A stretch of 64,000 bases of DNA from Undibacterium cyanobacteriorum. Its GTDB lineage: Bacteria; Pseudomonadota; Gammaproteobacteria; Burkholderiales; Burkholderiaceae_D. The stretch lies in NCBI RefSeq assembly GCF_031326225.1, contig NZ_CP133720.1, forward strand, positions 1,674,001 to 1,738,000, written 5' to 3'. Shown here piece after piece: positions 52,058 to 60,429 of this stretch. How positions within the stretch are numbered: position 1 is the first letter of the stretch; every line of letters begins with the position of its first letter. A model generated the notes under the pieces. That model searched no databases, was not told where the DNA came from, and worked only from the letters and a program-made list of their open reading frames with translations. The position numbers and the translations under genes are program-made.

Positions 52058-52258
52058 TGTTTTGTATTGTCAGAAAAGCTCATTTTTCGACCGGTATTTG
52101 TGAGAACGAATATCGGTCGATTTGTTTTGTGGCGGAACTTTTTGAGGTTTTCGTTTTCTTAAGCATGTTTGGATCGTCTAGTTTTAATTTCCTTGACGTC
52201 AAGGCAGTACACAAAATCGTAGCAAAAGCGAAAAAACAGTAAAACAGGAGAAGATAGA

Positions 52259-53803
52259 ATGAAAATGCGTAGTGTTTTGCTAGCCGCCTTAATCTCAGTG
52301 GCCTATTCGAGTTCCGCGCAAGAAAATGCGAGCGCAGCGGCAGCGGCACCATCCGCTCCAGCTGCGAAAGTGAGTGCTGGTGCCAATGATCGTTTATTGC
52401 AGGCAGAGTCTGCCGTGCATTCGACCGGCAGTGTGACGATCAAAGGGAAAGTCGTTCCATATAAAGCGACCGCAGGTACCCAACCAGTATGGGATAAAGA
52501 TGGCAAAGTGATTGCTTCTTTGTTCTATACCTATTACCAACGTAGCGATGTCAGTAATCGCGATAAGCGGCCTTTAGTCTTTTCCTTCAATGGCGGCCCC
52601 GGTTCAGCATCAGTGTGGATGCATGTGGCTTACACAGGTCCGAAAATGTTGAACATCGATGATGAAGGTTATCCAGTTCAGCCTTACGGTGTACGCGACA
52701 ATCCGCATTCGATTCTTGATGTCGCCGATATCGTGTATATCGATCCTGTCAACACGGGTTTCTCGCGCATCCTTGATCCTAAAGCAGACCGCGCGCAATT
52801 CTTCGGCGTGAATGCAGATATCGCCTATCTGGCTGAGTGGTTGAATACTTTTGTCTCACGCAATAGTCGTTGGAACTCACCGAAGTATTTGATCGGTGAA
52901 AGTTATGGCACCACGCGTGTATCAGGTCTGGCGAAGGAACTACAAAACAATCACTGGATGTATTTGAATGGTGTCATTTTGGTGTCGCCAACTGAGTTGG
53001 GGATTAAGCGCGATGGCCCAGTTGATACGGCCTTGGCTTTGCCTTATTTTGCTGCGACGGCTTGGTACCACAAGGCTTTGCCAGCAGACTTGCAGAAACG
53101 TGATTTGAATAACTTGCTGCCGGAAGTAGAAGCCTTCACATTGGATGAGTACATCCCGGCTTTGGCGCGTGGTGGTTTTATTGATCCTGCAAAGCGTCAA
53201 GAGATTGCGGCCAAAGTGGCGCGTTATTCTGGATTGTCTGAGAAGACAGTCTTGCAAAATAATCTCAGTGTTTCACCGTCTTTCTTCTGGAAGGATTTGC
53301 TCAGAGAGAAAGGTAAAACGGTTGGTCGTTTAGATTCGCGTTACCTCGGTATAGATCGTGCCGATGCTGGTGTGTCGCCAGATTACAATGCGGAGTTGAC
53401 CTCGTGGTTACACTCATTTACACCGGCGATTAACTATTACCTGCGTGACGTTTTGAAGTACAAGACCGATGTCAAATACAATATGTTTGGACCAGTTCAT
53501 CCATGGGATAACAGCAACGATCGCACGGGCGAGAATCTACGCTTGGCCATGGCAGAGAATCCCTACATGCGTTTAATGATTCAATCGGGTTACTACGATG
53601 GCGCGACCAATTATTTCGACGCCAAATACACGATGTGGCAGATCGATCCTAGTGGCAAGATGAAAGATAGAATGGAGTTTCAAGGCTATCGCAGCGGACA
53701 CATGATGTATCTGCGTGCTGAAGATTTGGCAAGTTCGAACGAACATATCCGTGAATTCATCAAGAAATCAACACCCGCTGCTGGTCAGCCTGCGAAGTAT
53801 TGA
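52259..53803 (+). CDS. S10-family serine carboxypeptidase, exported
   Basis: The 514-residue protein has a signal peptide (MKMRSVLLAALISVAYSSSA) and an Ala/Pro-rich linker. The S10 catalytic core follows, with FSFNGGPGSASVWMHVAYTGP, the nucleophile Ser215 in LIGESYGTTR, a late Asp/His region with GYYDGATNYFDAKYTM, and YRSGHMMYLR holding the catalytic His. It should trim C-terminal residues of peptides in the periplasm or outside. GGAGAAG precedes the ATG. It stands alone, about 200 bases after the peroxidase gene, and ends in a strong terminator. Confidence 0.92.
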   Translation: MKMRSVLLAALISVAYSSSAQENASAAAAAPSAPAAKVSAGANDRLLQAESAVHSTGSVTIKGKVVPYKATAGTQPVWDKDGKVIASLFYTYYQRSDVSNRDKRPLVFSFNGGPGSASVWMHVAYTGPKMLNIDDEGYPVQPYGVRDNPHSILDVADIVYIDPVNTGFSRILDPKADRAQFFGVNADIAYLAEWLNTFVSRNSRWNSPKYLIGESYGTTRVSGLAKELQNNHWMYLNGVILVSPTELGIKRDGPVDTALALPYFAATAWYHKALPADLQKRDLNNLLPEVEAFTLDEYIPALARGGFIDPAKRQEIAAKVARYSGLSEKTVLQNNLSVSPSFFWKDLLREKGKTVGRLDSRYLGIDRADAGVSPDYNAELTSWLHSFTPAINYYLRDVLKYKTDVKYNMFGPVHPWDNSNDRTGENLRLAMAENPYMRLMIQSGYYDGATNYFDAKYTMWQIDPSGKMKDRMEFQGYRSGHMMYLRAEDLASSNEHIREFIKKSTPAAGQPAKY

Positions 53804-53855
53804 TGTCTGCATTTGATGGGGATTTTTCTCCTTCAATCTGAAATATCTTCACAAG

Positions 53856-53893
53856 AAAAAGCCCTCGTCATAAACTGAACGAGGGCTTTTTCT
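53856..53893. terminator. bidirectional terminator after the S10 peptidase gene
   Basis: AAAAAGCCCTCGT (53856-53868) pairs perfectly with ACGAGGGCTTTTT (53879-53891). It can also end the convergent HPt/HD-GYP gene. Confidence 0.92.
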
Positions 53894-53912
53894 TGTTCGA
53901 ATGAAATGCAAG

Positions 53913-55013
53913 CTAGGTGCTTGGACGCATCATGATCTTGCGGACCACCTCGTTGAACGCATGTACTAAAGTGGGGTCAAATTGGCTATCGCTATTCGCA
54001 TTAATTTCTGAAATAGCGCTGAGTAAACTTTTCTTGAATGTACGATCGGAACGCTCAGTAGTAATCGAGCAGAAAGTATCGACGATTGACAACATGCGCC
54101 CGCCAATGTGGATGTCGTTACCTTTAGAACCGTTCGGATAACCTGTACCATCGAAACGTTCATGATGATCAAGCACCATACGCGCCGCTTCATCCCAGCC
54201 ACCGAAACGCAGTAGGAATTGACTACCAATCACAACGTGTTCTTGAATCTTGCGTAGTTCTTCTTTGGATAGGGAGCCTTCTTTATTGAAGATGTTGTGA
54301 GGGATGAAGCTCATTCCCACGTCGTGCATCAATGATGCTGCTTCGAGTTGCAGCGGGTCGACTGGTGTCCCGATTGCCTCATTTAACTGTTGCGTGAGTT
54401 GCACGACTTGATCACTCCGATCTTTACGATAAATGCTCAAATTATCGATGTGGTTGGACAGGTTGCGCATTAAATCGAGATCTGGTGGAACTTCGAGCAA
54501 TACTTTTTTTGATTTGATTTCTGGCGTGACCGTTCGATCTTTTTTGTCGAGAAGGTTGATCGCTTTACGAACTTCGGATTCGACGTTGCTCGGATTGAGT
54601 GACGCCAGCAATTGTTCGGCGACGCTGCATAACAACATGCGTCTATCATTGCTGCATTGTCGAGTGGTGATGAGCTCAGCGAGTAAATCTTCGAATTCAT
54701 CCGTCGCGAGTAACAGAAACTCTCCGACCACGGGGTGATAAGGAATCTGATTGGCGCGTATCTTTGCGACGATATCTTCAACACGATGCAGCGGCTCGGT
54801 AAAGGGCGTCAGTCCCACCATGAGGCAATTGCCCTTGAGCGAATGCAGGGCACGAAATAAACGATGGACATACTCGGCACCGCCGTGCTGATTGAGTGCT
54901 TTGATGCAGGTTTCAGTTTCGTCGCAACTCTCCCGTGTACAGGACACAAAATCGTCGATGATGGAGCGCTCCATCGCAAGAAATTCGGGACAAGATATAG
55001 CGGGTGAATTCAT
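53913..55013 (-). CDS. HPt domain fused to HD-GYP domain
   Basis: The 366-residue soluble protein begins with a histidine phosphotransfer domain (His57 in RALHSLKGNCLMVG). A linker follows, then an HD-GYP domain with the HD pair His230-Asp231 (LMHDVG) and DHHERFDGTGYPNG (HHExxDGxGYP, residues 283-293). HD-GYP proteins degrade cyclic di-GMP. The fused HPt domain suggests control of this activity by a phosphorelay without a receiver of its own, an unusual order. It is a single gene. Its kinase is unknown; orphan hybrid kinases occur elsewhere in this window. Confidence 0.9.
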   Translation of the reverse strand: MNSPAISCPEFLAMERSIIDDFVSCTRESCDETETCIKALNQHGGAEYVHRLFRALHSLKGNCLMVGLTPFTEPLHRVEDIVAKIRANQIPYHPVVGEFLLLATDEFEDLLAELITTRQCSNDRRMLLCSVAEQLLASLNPSNVESEVRKAINLLDKKDRTVTPEIKSKKVLLEVPPDLDLMRNLSNHIDNLSIYRKDRSDQVVQLTQQLNEAIGTPVDPLQLEAASLMHDVGMSFIPHNIFNKEGSLSKEELRKIQEHVVIGSQFLLRFGGWDEAARMVLDHHERFDGTGYPNGSKGNDIHIGGRMLSIVDTFCSITTERSDRTFKKSLLSAISEINANSDSQFDPTLVHAFNEVVRKIMMRPST

Positions 55014-55186
55014 TTTGAAAATCCCCAGTGCCGTATTGAAATAGTACCCTGCGGAAATTATAGCCTTCTGGCTAAGAATTTCTATAGATTAATTGCGCAA
55101 AATTGTTAAATGGCATTGTTTGTCACAAAATTGTTGAAAAATTGACGCAATCAAGAAGTGGTCGAATATGCAATTTTGAAACAAAA

Positions 55187-55210
55187 AAGCCGCTCTTTCT
55201 TGAGCGGCTT
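55187..55210 (-). terminator. terminator of the FecR/DUF6600 gene
   Basis: AAGCCGCTC (55187-55195) pairs with GAGCGGCTT (55202-55210). On the minus strand the hairpin is followed by a T run. The rest of the 285-base gap shows no gene. Confidence 0.8.
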
Positions 55211-55298
55211 CTTCGATGATTCCGGCTTGGTATTCTAGCTTGCAGGATTTGAATTCGGCGAATTGCCGAGCCTGAGAATACCCATGGACAACTATAGC

Positions 55299-57641
55299 TT
55301 AGCGTTCATTCCTCTTTGCTCGACCATCCTCGGTTTTGTCCTTAGACTTTTCAGTCGATGCACGTGGCGTCGGCGACGCTGCAGGCTGCGGAGATGGGAC
55401 CGGGACTGCCTGAGTTGGCATCGGCATACTCTGTTCTCGTCTCACTTCAGCCGGACGTGGCATTTCTGCTCGCGGCGCCTCCGTGCGCACCGGTTCTGGA
55501 CGTGGCGCAAAAGTCGCTTGCGGGCGTTCAATCGGGCGATCATTTCCACGTTCTATTAGCCTTTCAGGGCGCTCCATTCTCTCGATGACGCGCTCGTTTC
55601 GCTCAACGGGTCGCTCTATGGGGCGCTCGATTGGACGCTCAATTGTGCGCGGCATGGCTTGTGGTGCGACTGGGGATGTCGTTGGTGCTTGCACTTGGAC
55701 TTGCACGCTAGCGTTTGGCGCTGTACTTGTTGCAGGGCCGACGTTCAGGTTGCCTTCGCGACGCGGATCAATGCGATTGTTAGGCATTGATCGAGCGCCA
55801 TCTTCGTAACGGCTGGCACGATTGCGTTCTGTTTGCATCTCATCTACATTGCGAGTGTTGAAGCTAGAACCATTGTTCGGCATACCGCCTTCGCCACGTT
55901 CTGGTCGCTGCGGATACTGTACTGCGGTACCGTTACTTGTGCGCTCTGTTGGTGTCACATAGTTAGGGTTGGCATTGACTTGGGCAGCGTTAGGGTTGGC
56001 ATTTGGGCGTTGCGGATATTGCACTACATTGCCATTGCTTTGCCGCTCGACCGGATTCACGTAACTTGGCTGTGTCGGTGCGATTTGCGAATTGCCGTTC
56101 GCATTCGAACGTGGTTCTTGCGAGCCGACCGAGTTAGAAGTGTTGAGCGAGCTCGCACCGTCGTTGTTACGGCCGCGCCAGTTCTCGCGTCCACGTCCAT
56201 CATTTGTCCCGCGAAGGTCTTGGGTAGGATTTGGAGCGACCGTTGCACGACTACGATACTGATCATTTTCTTGCCATGTTCGTGGTCGAGCGTCGCCAAA
56301 TCGATTGTTTTTTTCTGGTTGTAGATTGGGAGCCTCATTCAAGACTTGTAGTTGCTTGATCTGGTTTCCAAGGATCGATTTTGTTGCTGGGAAGACGTGT
56401 TCGCCGCGTACAAAGGTGTTTTGCGGGACCGAAGTGACCGCATGTGGAACATTGCGGTTGATGTACACATCTCGGTTACGATTGATGACGATCGTGTTGT
56501 TAATCACAGTTTGATTAATGTTTTGTATGTATCGCGTACTTTGAGTGTAGTGCGGCCGATAACTTTCACCGGGACCGAGTGGATACCATGAAACCGAGGG
56601 ACCCATGCTGTGTTTGCTACCGACACTCACGCCGACACTGACTCCATTTCGACTAGCCCCAACGAAAGCGACTAAGGCAGGGGCATAAACGGGGCGGTGA
56701 TGCCTTTCATAACGACCTGGAATCCAAGCCCAACGATGTCCAATGTGCGCCCAGCGTCCATAATGGTAAGGGGCGAAGCCCCATGGTGCTCGATCGACCC
56801 AAGTCCAACCCCAAGGCGCGACCCACACCCATCGGCCGTCACGATAAGGAGCCCAACCAACGGAAATGCCGCGTGGATACCAGATTGCACCATATTCAAC
56901 GTGGGTTTCCCAAGTGCCGTATTCATCGAGCTGTTGATAGCCCACCATTTCTCTCGGAACGTAACGTGCTGAAATAGAGTTTTCCTCAGCGCGATCTCGA
57001 TCAAAGGCCCATTGATCAAAGGTGTCGAAATTGGGCGCGCGGGCAATACTGGTGTGATTAAGGTTGGTGCCAGAGAAACGCGTATATTCACCTTCGCGTA
57101 AGGTAATCACGTCCCGATCACCTTGGGCTACGCCGATACCTCGACGTACGATCACAGAACTCGTGTTGTCGTGATTGATATTGATGCGATACTCGCCGGG
57201 CTCCTGAACTGAAAAATTGAGGTTCGGAGTGCTGATTTCGAATACTTCTCGTTCTGAAAGAGCGCGAACTCGCAAAACGACCGTACCTTGGCTTAATTGA
57301 ATCTGTGTTGTGTCATCGGTCAAATTGATAAAACTCAAGCGTGTATTTTCGTTGATGCGAATAGTGCTATTACCCACTTGTAACTCAGCACGACTTTGAT
57401 CACCCACAAATACACTGTCACCAATTGAGATCGGTCGATTAGGAAGTAGTTCGGTCCATTGATTGCTGCCCGCATCAGCAAAACTAACCTGTCCGTAGGA
57501 GTAGCCTATACGACCCACTCGCCCAGGCGGTTCGTCTTGAGCAGCGGCAATGCCAGAGTGCAGGGCACTGATCAGACTTAAGCCCAGCAAGCCTGCCCGA
57601 ATCGATTTAGTTAAAAGCGTGGTTTGTTGTGTGAATTTCAT
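55299..57641 (-). CDS. exported FecR-domain/DUF6600 protein with repetitive tail
   Basis: The 780-residue protein has a signal peptide (to about residue 35). A FecR-like beta domain follows (about 40-200: VGRIGYSYGQVSFA, GNSTIRINENTRLSFINL). The DUF6600 part has WVWVAPWGWTWVDRAPWGFA and GHRWAWIPGRY (about 235-330). The second half is low-complexity, rich in Asn, Arg, Pro, Gln and Glu. It contains two copies of a VQYPQRP-type unit and a run of IERP/VER units. This is a cell-envelope or surface protein; such tails are often disordered or wall-binding. FecR domains usually work in sigma-factor signalling, but no sigma or anti-sigma gene is adjacent. Confidence 0.85.
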   Translation of the reverse strand: MKFTQQTTLLTKSIRAGLLGLSLISALHSGIAAAQDEPPGRVGRIGYSYGQVSFADAGSNQWTELLPNRPISIGDSVFVGDQSRAELQVGNSTIRINENTRLSFINLTDDTTQIQLSQGTVVLRVRALSEREVFEISTPNLNFSVQEPGEYRININHDNTSSVIVRRGIGVAQGDRDVITLREGEYTRFSGTNLNHTSIARAPNFDTFDQWAFDRDRAEENSISARYVPREMVGYQQLDEYGTWETHVEYGAIWYPRGISVGWAPYRDGRWVWVAPWGWTWVDRAPWGFAPYHYGRWAHIGHRWAWIPGRYERHHRPVYAPALVAFVGASRNGVSVGVSVGSKHSMGPSVSWYPLGPGESYRPHYTQSTRYIQNINQTVINNTIVINRNRDVYINRNVPHAVTSVPQNTFVRGEHVFPATKSILGNQIKQLQVLNEAPNLQPEKNNRFGDARPRTWQENDQYRSRATVAPNPTQDLRGTNDGRGRENWRGRNNDGASSLNTSNSVGSQEPRSNANGNSQIAPTQPSYVNPVERQSNGNVVQYPQRPNANPNAAQVNANPNYVTPTERTSNGTAVQYPQRPERGEGGMPNNGSSFNTRNVDEMQTERNRASRYEDGARSMPNNRIDPRREGNLNVGPATSTAPNASVQVQVQAPTTSPVAPQAMPRTIERPIERPIERPVERNERVIERMERPERLIERGNDRPIERPQATFAPRPEPVRTEAPRAEMPRPAEVRREQSMPMPTQAVPVPSPQPAASPTPRASTEKSKDKTEDGRAKRNER

Positions 57642-57811
57642 AGAAATCTTTCGCGCGAAAAATGAAGAGTAGACGAAAAAATATGTAAATCTTCATACCT
57701 GTAAGGCTACAACGCAGGAAGTGTCGATTCGGATGTCATCAAATTTTACAATTAAATGTCTTTTTGTTTTGCGTCGCCGCAAATCCGTAAGGCAAATCCG
57801 TAAGCATTAAT

Positions 57812-57847
57812 AAAAAACGGTAGCAAATCGATCGATCTGCTACCGTT
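57812..57847 (-). terminator. terminator of the M61 peptidase gene
   Basis: AACGGTAGCA (57816-57825) pairs with TGCTACCGTT (57838-57847). On the minus strand it is followed by TTTTTTATT. Confidence 0.85.
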
Positions 57848-57873
57848 CAAAAATGTAGAGTAAATTTTTTGAA

Positions 57874-59706
57874 TTACTTAGCGCTGCTACCTTTATCAGC
57901 CGCTGGCTTGCTCGGCCAATCGACACCTAGCCACTTACTGTTGATGAGTTTCTGTTGGTCGCTCACTTCATCCAGTGCTTTGAGTTTGACCTTGCCTTTG
58001 ACTTGCTTGTTTGGAGTCAGGGCAAGTTCCTTGAGCTCGTCCCGGCGGAATACACTCATTTTGATTGGGGTTTGCTGATTGAGCCACAAGCGATCGTTGA
58101 GATCCTTGTTCGTGAGACGCAAGCCGTTTGCTGCGATCAGGAGATCGCCCGCAACAATACCTGCTTTCCAAGCTGGACTATCACGTTCAACTTCACTCAC
58201 CATCGGGAAATCGCCAACATCGCGCGTCCGCAAGCCAGTGAACCATTCCTCTTTTTGCTCATCATCTTTGCCCGCTTCAGTCAGGTATTTGAGGCCAGCG
58301 GCATTGAGTAATTCTGGAAATGGAATTTCACCAATGCCATCCACATAAGTTGCCCACCATTGGCTCCAATCATTACCAGTGACAGATTTTAAGGCTGTAC
58401 GCACGTCGGCTTCGCTATAACCGCCTTTGTCGACCGTGTGGTGAGCATAGAGATATTGATGAACATGCTCGAGGCCTTTTTCACCTTTGGTCTGACGACG
58501 AACTTCGATATCGATGGCGTTGCCGAGTAATAGACCCTTGCTGTAAATATTCACCGAAGCATTACGGGCACGTTCGCCGCCAGCATCAATCCAAGCATCA
58601 AAACTTGATTCAGCCGCACTTTGCTGGAAACGACCTGGTTGATGTTCGTAAGCGAGTAGGGCTTTCGCGAGGTCGTCGAGGAATTCGTCACGTGTCTGCA
58701 AACCTGCACGTAGCGTGATCAACTCTTCGAGATAAGAGGTATTGCCTTCAGCGATCCACAGCAAGCGTGTGTAGTTCTCTTTTTGGTATTCGTAAGGCAC
58801 CATTTCTTTCGGGCGGTAAGCCTTTACGTTCCAAGTGTGGACGAATTCGTGTGTGGCAGTCTTGATGAATCCCATATACTCTTTTTTGGGTGCATACATC
58901 CAACGTGGACGCTGAATCACAGTCGAGTTCAAATGCTCGGTTGCGCCGCCTGCATTGTCTGTAGCGTGAACGATGAACAAGTAGCGCTTTTTAAATGGAA
59001 ATTCGCCAAGCGTTTTTTTGGTTTCAACGACGACCTTTTTCAAGTCGGCAGCCATCTTCTTACCATCGTAATTGCCACGTCCCCAGATGGCGAGCTCAAT
59101 ACTACGTCCGTCGACTTCGAAGCTATGGAACTCATGTTCACCGGTTTCGATTGGTGAATCGATCAACACATCATAGTTTGGCGCAACGAAGCAGTGATCG
59201 CAGTTACCTTTGTCCATTCCAGATCGTGAGACCCAGTTGGATGGCGTATCGAGTTTCACTGTCACTGCTTGCGAACGATAAGGTGCGGCATACATCAAAA
59301 CGCCACTCGCATCCAGATACGCGTGGGTATCATCGATATGTTGAGTACGTTCGCCCAAGGCATTCGCATACACTTCATAGCTGACTTTTACTGTGTCACC
59401 AGGTTTGGTCTTGACTTGCCAAGTGCCTTTATCAGTTTTTGCAAAGCTCAAGCTTTGACCTTTGCCATTAACGGCTTTGAATTGGCGAATGTTCTTGCCC
59501 AAGTTGAGCACTTCATAACGACCTGTGCGCCAAATAGGAAGTTGAACATCCAGATTGGCGGATTTAGTCGCCGGAAATTCAACGGTCACTTCTGCCAAAT
59601 GTTGGGCAGCGTTAGTGATCTTGATGTTGTAGTGAACATCGGCGAAAGCGTTGGGCGCACTCAAAGCACACAGAGTGGCGAGGGTTGGCAAAAGTAGTTT
59701 CTTCAT
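57874..59706 (-). CDS. M61-family glycyl aminopeptidase, exported
   Basis: The 610-residue protein has a signal peptide (MKKLLLPTLATLCALSAPNAFA) and an N-terminal beta domain. The zinc peptidase domain has HEFVH (286-290) in TATHEFVHTWNVKAYRP and the third ligand Glu in LWIAEGNTSYLEEL. A C-terminal PDZ domain lies at about 500-570 (VERDSPAWKAGIVAGDLLIAANG). M61 enzymes release N-terminal glycine or alanine from peptides, here in the periplasm. Length and order are typical. It stands alone upstream of a terminator. Confidence 0.93.
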   Translation of the reverse strand: MKKLLLPTLATLCALSAPNAFADVHYNIKITNAAQHLAEVTVEFPATKSANLDVQLPIWRTGRYEVLNLGKNIRQFKAVNGKGQSLSFAKTDKGTWQVKTKPGDTVKVSYEVYANALGERTQHIDDTHAYLDASGVLMYAAPYRSQAVTVKLDTPSNWVSRSGMDKGNCDHCFVAPNYDVLIDSPIETGEHEFHSFEVDGRSIELAIWGRGNYDGKKMAADLKKVVVETKKTLGEFPFKKRYLFIVHATDNAGGATEHLNSTVIQRPRWMYAPKKEYMGFIKTATHEFVHTWNVKAYRPKEMVPYEYQKENYTRLLWIAEGNTSYLEELITLRAGLQTRDEFLDDLAKALLAYEHQPGRFQQSAAESSFDAWIDAGGERARNASVNIYSKGLLLGNAIDIEVRRQTKGEKGLEHVHQYLYAHHTVDKGGYSEADVRTALKSVTGNDWSQWWATYVDGIGEIPFPELLNAAGLKYLTEAGKDDEQKEEWFTGLRTRDVGDFPMVSEVERDSPAWKAGIVAGDLLIAANGLRLTNKDLNDRLWLNQQTPIKMSVFRRDELKELALTPNKQVKGKVKLKALDEVSDQQKLINSKWLGVDWPSKPAADKGSSAK

Positions 59707-59952
59707 TGGTTTGTATATTTAGTAATTTCAAATGAATACTGAAAACGCGAATTGAGATCTGCGTTTGTTCCGAGTGCAGGAACGTGGTGGCGATTGTATA
59801 CCGCGAACGCAGAATGCAACGAAAAGGCAGTACTGTCAACGAGGACAACTGGCTGATTGTTGAAGGTGCTTTGAGTCGGGAATTGAAAAAGAGTTCCGCA
59901 TCAGATGTGGATGCAAATGGACCACCACCAATGTGATTTGTTTTTGAAGAAA

Positions 59953-60009
59953 AATAAAAATGCCCGCAAGTGCGGGCATTTTGTATTCTGGCGGAGAAGG
60001 GGGGATTCG
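59953..60009 (-). repeat. duplicate of tRNA-Ser 3' end plus terminator
   Basis: These 57 bases are identical to 60097-60153, offset by 144 bases. On the minus strand they hold the last 21 bases of tRNA-Ser including CCA (CGAATCCCCCCTTCTCCGCC then A) and the following hairpin terminator. Such a tail copy is typical of an attachment-site scar or of a local tandem duplication. Confidence 0.92.
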
Positions 60010-60096
60010 CCTACACGGGCGCAGGCCGCTCTCGCGCAAGCATGCGCTCGCCTTCGAATCCCCTCGGCGCGAGCAGTGCTCGCTTTTTCTCCGGAC

Positions 60097-60153
60097 AATA
60101 AAAATGCCCGCAAGTGCGGGCATTTTGTATTCTGGCGGAGAAGGGGGGATTCG
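60097..60153 (-). repeat. tRNA-Ser 3' end plus terminator, native copy
   Basis: This is the native partner of the repeat at 59953-60009. It overlaps the 3' end of the intact tRNA-Ser gene. Confidence 0.92.
60101..60126 (-). terminator. terminator of tRNA-Ser
   Basis: AAAATGCCCGCA (60101-60112) pairs with TGCGGGCATTTT (60115-60126). A second, identical hairpin stands at 59957-59982. Confidence 0.88.
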
Positions 60154-60222
60154 AACCCCCGGTAGGTATTACCCTACGCACGCTTTCCAGGCGTGTGACT
60201 TAAACCACTCATCCACCTCTCC
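60133..60222 (-). tRNA. tRNA-Ser (anticodon GGA)
   Basis: On the minus strand the gene begins GGAGAGG and ends CTTCTCC-G-CCA, giving a seven-pair acceptor stem, a G discriminator and an encoded CCA. The anticodon arm CACGCCTGGAAAGCGTG carries GGA. The long variable arm and the TTCGAAT T-loop are as expected for a serine tRNA of 90 bases. Its last 21 bases are duplicated downstream. Confidence 0.96.
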
Positions 60223-60429
60223 AGGTCCTAGAAATGACATCGGTATCTGTCATTTGGGAAGCTCGAGATTATAGCAAGGTTTTTTGTTGCGGTAAATGCT
60301 AATTTTGCGTGGGATTTGGCGAAGACGTACCACTTGTTAGTAATTTGCTTTGTTTTTGCTTGATATTCTGCTCTTGCGTTCATTGAAATTGGTGTTTTTA
60401 GCAAACCGTAAAAGCTATAATGGCGCGCT

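Larger units (their letters stand above)
59707..60132. other. 426-base gap: M61 promoter and duplicated tRNA-Ser tail
   Basis: The left part should hold the M61 promoter. The right part (59953-60096) is a duplicate of the tRNA-Ser 3' end and terminator plus an 87-base GC-rich segment of inverted repeats. The short frames here that spell GEGGIRTPGR-like peptides are tRNA translations, not genes. Confidence 0.75.

Noticed and set aside
59836..60274. Short frames around the tRNA-Ser region spelling GEGGIRTPGR-like peptides
   Set aside because: These are translations of the tRNA-Ser gene, its tail copy and terminators, a known annotation artefact.
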